From a virus, in IMG/VR virus record IMGVR_UViG_3300043466_001944, positions 1-20,949 of that record: a stretch of 20,949 nucleotides of DNA; one strand, given 5' to 3'. The notes beneath the pieces are model-generated. The model worked only from the letters and a program-made list of their open reading frames with translations, was not told the origin of the DNA and did no database searches. This document shows, in pieces, positions 20,400 through 20,949 of this stretch. The position numbers were made by a program, and so were the translations under genes. Position 1 is the stretch's first letter. Every line of letters starts with the position of its first letter.

Positions 20400-20864
20400 A
20401 TGAACAACATTGAACTAATAAAATCTGGTCCTCAAACAGGGGATCAGATTCTTGAATTCCAGAACGAAATACTGGATTCAGTTACAAACGGGTTTGAAGA
20501 CCCGTTATTCCTGCTTGTAAAGCTTAAGGCAATGAGCAAGGCTCTGGATGGTGCAATAGACTCAATTCAGGAATACGCCTTGTCAGAGGCCCAGAAACAC
20601 GGCAAGTCGTTTGCGATCTATGGCGCAAAGGTTGAAGTCAAAGAAATGGGCACTAAATGGTATTTCGATAAAACGGGCGATCCAATCATTGCCCGAATTG
20701 CCGAGCAAAAGGACCAGATCAGCAAAGAAGAAAAAGATCGTCAATCATTTTTGAAAACTTTAAAAGAAAAAACCTCATTTTTGGATGAGGAATCAGGAGA
20801 GGTCTTTACGGTTTATCCTGCAAGAAAAGAATCAAAGACTGGAATTGCGATTTCAATAATTTAG
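20400..20864 (+). CDS. unknown protein paired with the SSB-like gene
   Basis: The 154 residues are without membrane segments. The first part is acidic and helical (GDQILEFQNEILDSVTNGFE, then LLVKLKAMSKALDGAIDSIQ), the middle contains a beta hairpin (FAIYGAKVEVKEMGTKWYF) and the C-terminal part is Lys/Glu-rich. I recall similar proteins next to ssDNA-binding genes in phages, but know no function. It starts 12 bp after the SSB-like gene and is followed by a strong terminator, so the two form a bicistronic unit. A replication or recombination accessory role is inferred. Confidence 0.7.
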   Translation: MNNIELIKSGPQTGDQILEFQNEILDSVTNGFEDPLFLLVKLKAMSKALDGAIDSIQEYALSEAQKHGKSFAIYGAKVEVKEMGTKWYFDKTGDPIIARIAEQKDQISKEEKDRQSFLKTLKEKTSFLDEESGEVFTVYPARKESKTGIAISII

Positions 20865-20901
20865 AGAATTGGTTATTTTTTTGGTTGAAAAAAGTACGTG
20901 A

Positions 20902-20937
20902 AAAAAAAGAGGGGTTTTTGGCCCCTCTCTTTTTTTT
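20902..20937 (+). terminator. strong terminator after the SSB-like operon
   Basis: AGAGGGG (20908-20914) pairs with CCCCTCT (20922-20928) around a 7-nt loop, followed by C and eight T. A run of A on the other side makes it usable in both directions. Confidence 0.9.
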
Positions 20938-20949
20938 AAGCATATCCAT

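Noticed and set aside
1-20949. CRISPR array, insertion sequence, integrase or att site
   Set aside because: No regularly spaced repeats, transposase or recombinase motifs were seen; the tRNA-like element alone does not prove an attachment site.

Overview
The window is a piece of a tailed-phage (or prophage) genome with siphovirus-type tail genes, from a phage that most likely infects Bacteroidota. Three things point to the host. Promoters fit the Bacteroidota pattern TTTG-N19-TAnnTTTG (clearest at 4139-4169). Leaders before start codons are A-rich with few Shine-Dalgarno sequences. The replication initiator, terminase and small genes resemble Bacteroidota phage families, as judged from memory without any search. 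No integrase, portal, protease or major capsid gene is visible, so the lifestyle is undecided and the head genes must lie outside the window or be unrecognisable.

Layout. (1) 1-12365, leftward: packaging and tail module. In transcription order it has six small genes (three Lys-rich), terminase small and large subunits, two unrecognised proteins, two small membrane proteins, a tail-assembly chaperone with a -1 frameshift extension, a 900-residue tape measure, a one-gene insertion with its own promoter and terminators, a 752-residue tail protein, and a tail-fibre-like protein running off the left edge. (2) 12530-13753, rightward: a lysis cassette of M15 endolysin and three overlapping membrane proteins. 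(3) 13752-13897: a leftward terminator and a tRNA-like element with perfect acceptor and T arms but no recognisable anticodon arm. (4) 13910-19320, leftward: VRR-NUC nuclease, coiled-coil tail-anchored protein, small protein, a structured leader RNA with its own promoter, a small gene, replication initiator, DnaB helicase, three small genes, and a lipoprotein metalloprotease with a discoidin-like domain. (5) 19375-20937, rightward: a small putative DNA-binding protein with its own terminator, then an SSB-like protein and a partner gene closed by a strong terminator.

How they fit together. The initiator and DnaB start phage replication, the SSB-like protein probably coats ssDNA, and VRR-NUC may process branched DNA. 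TerS/TerL package the genome, the chaperone pair and tape measure build the tail, and the lysis genes release progeny. The lipoprotein protease and the insertion between tape measure and tail genes look like accessory cargo. The points most worth checking are the dual-coding chaperone frameshift, the autonomous cargo gene at 3864-4115, the metzincin lipoprotein with a non-standard Met-turn, the structured leader at 17941-18064, and the anticodon-less tRNA-like element.
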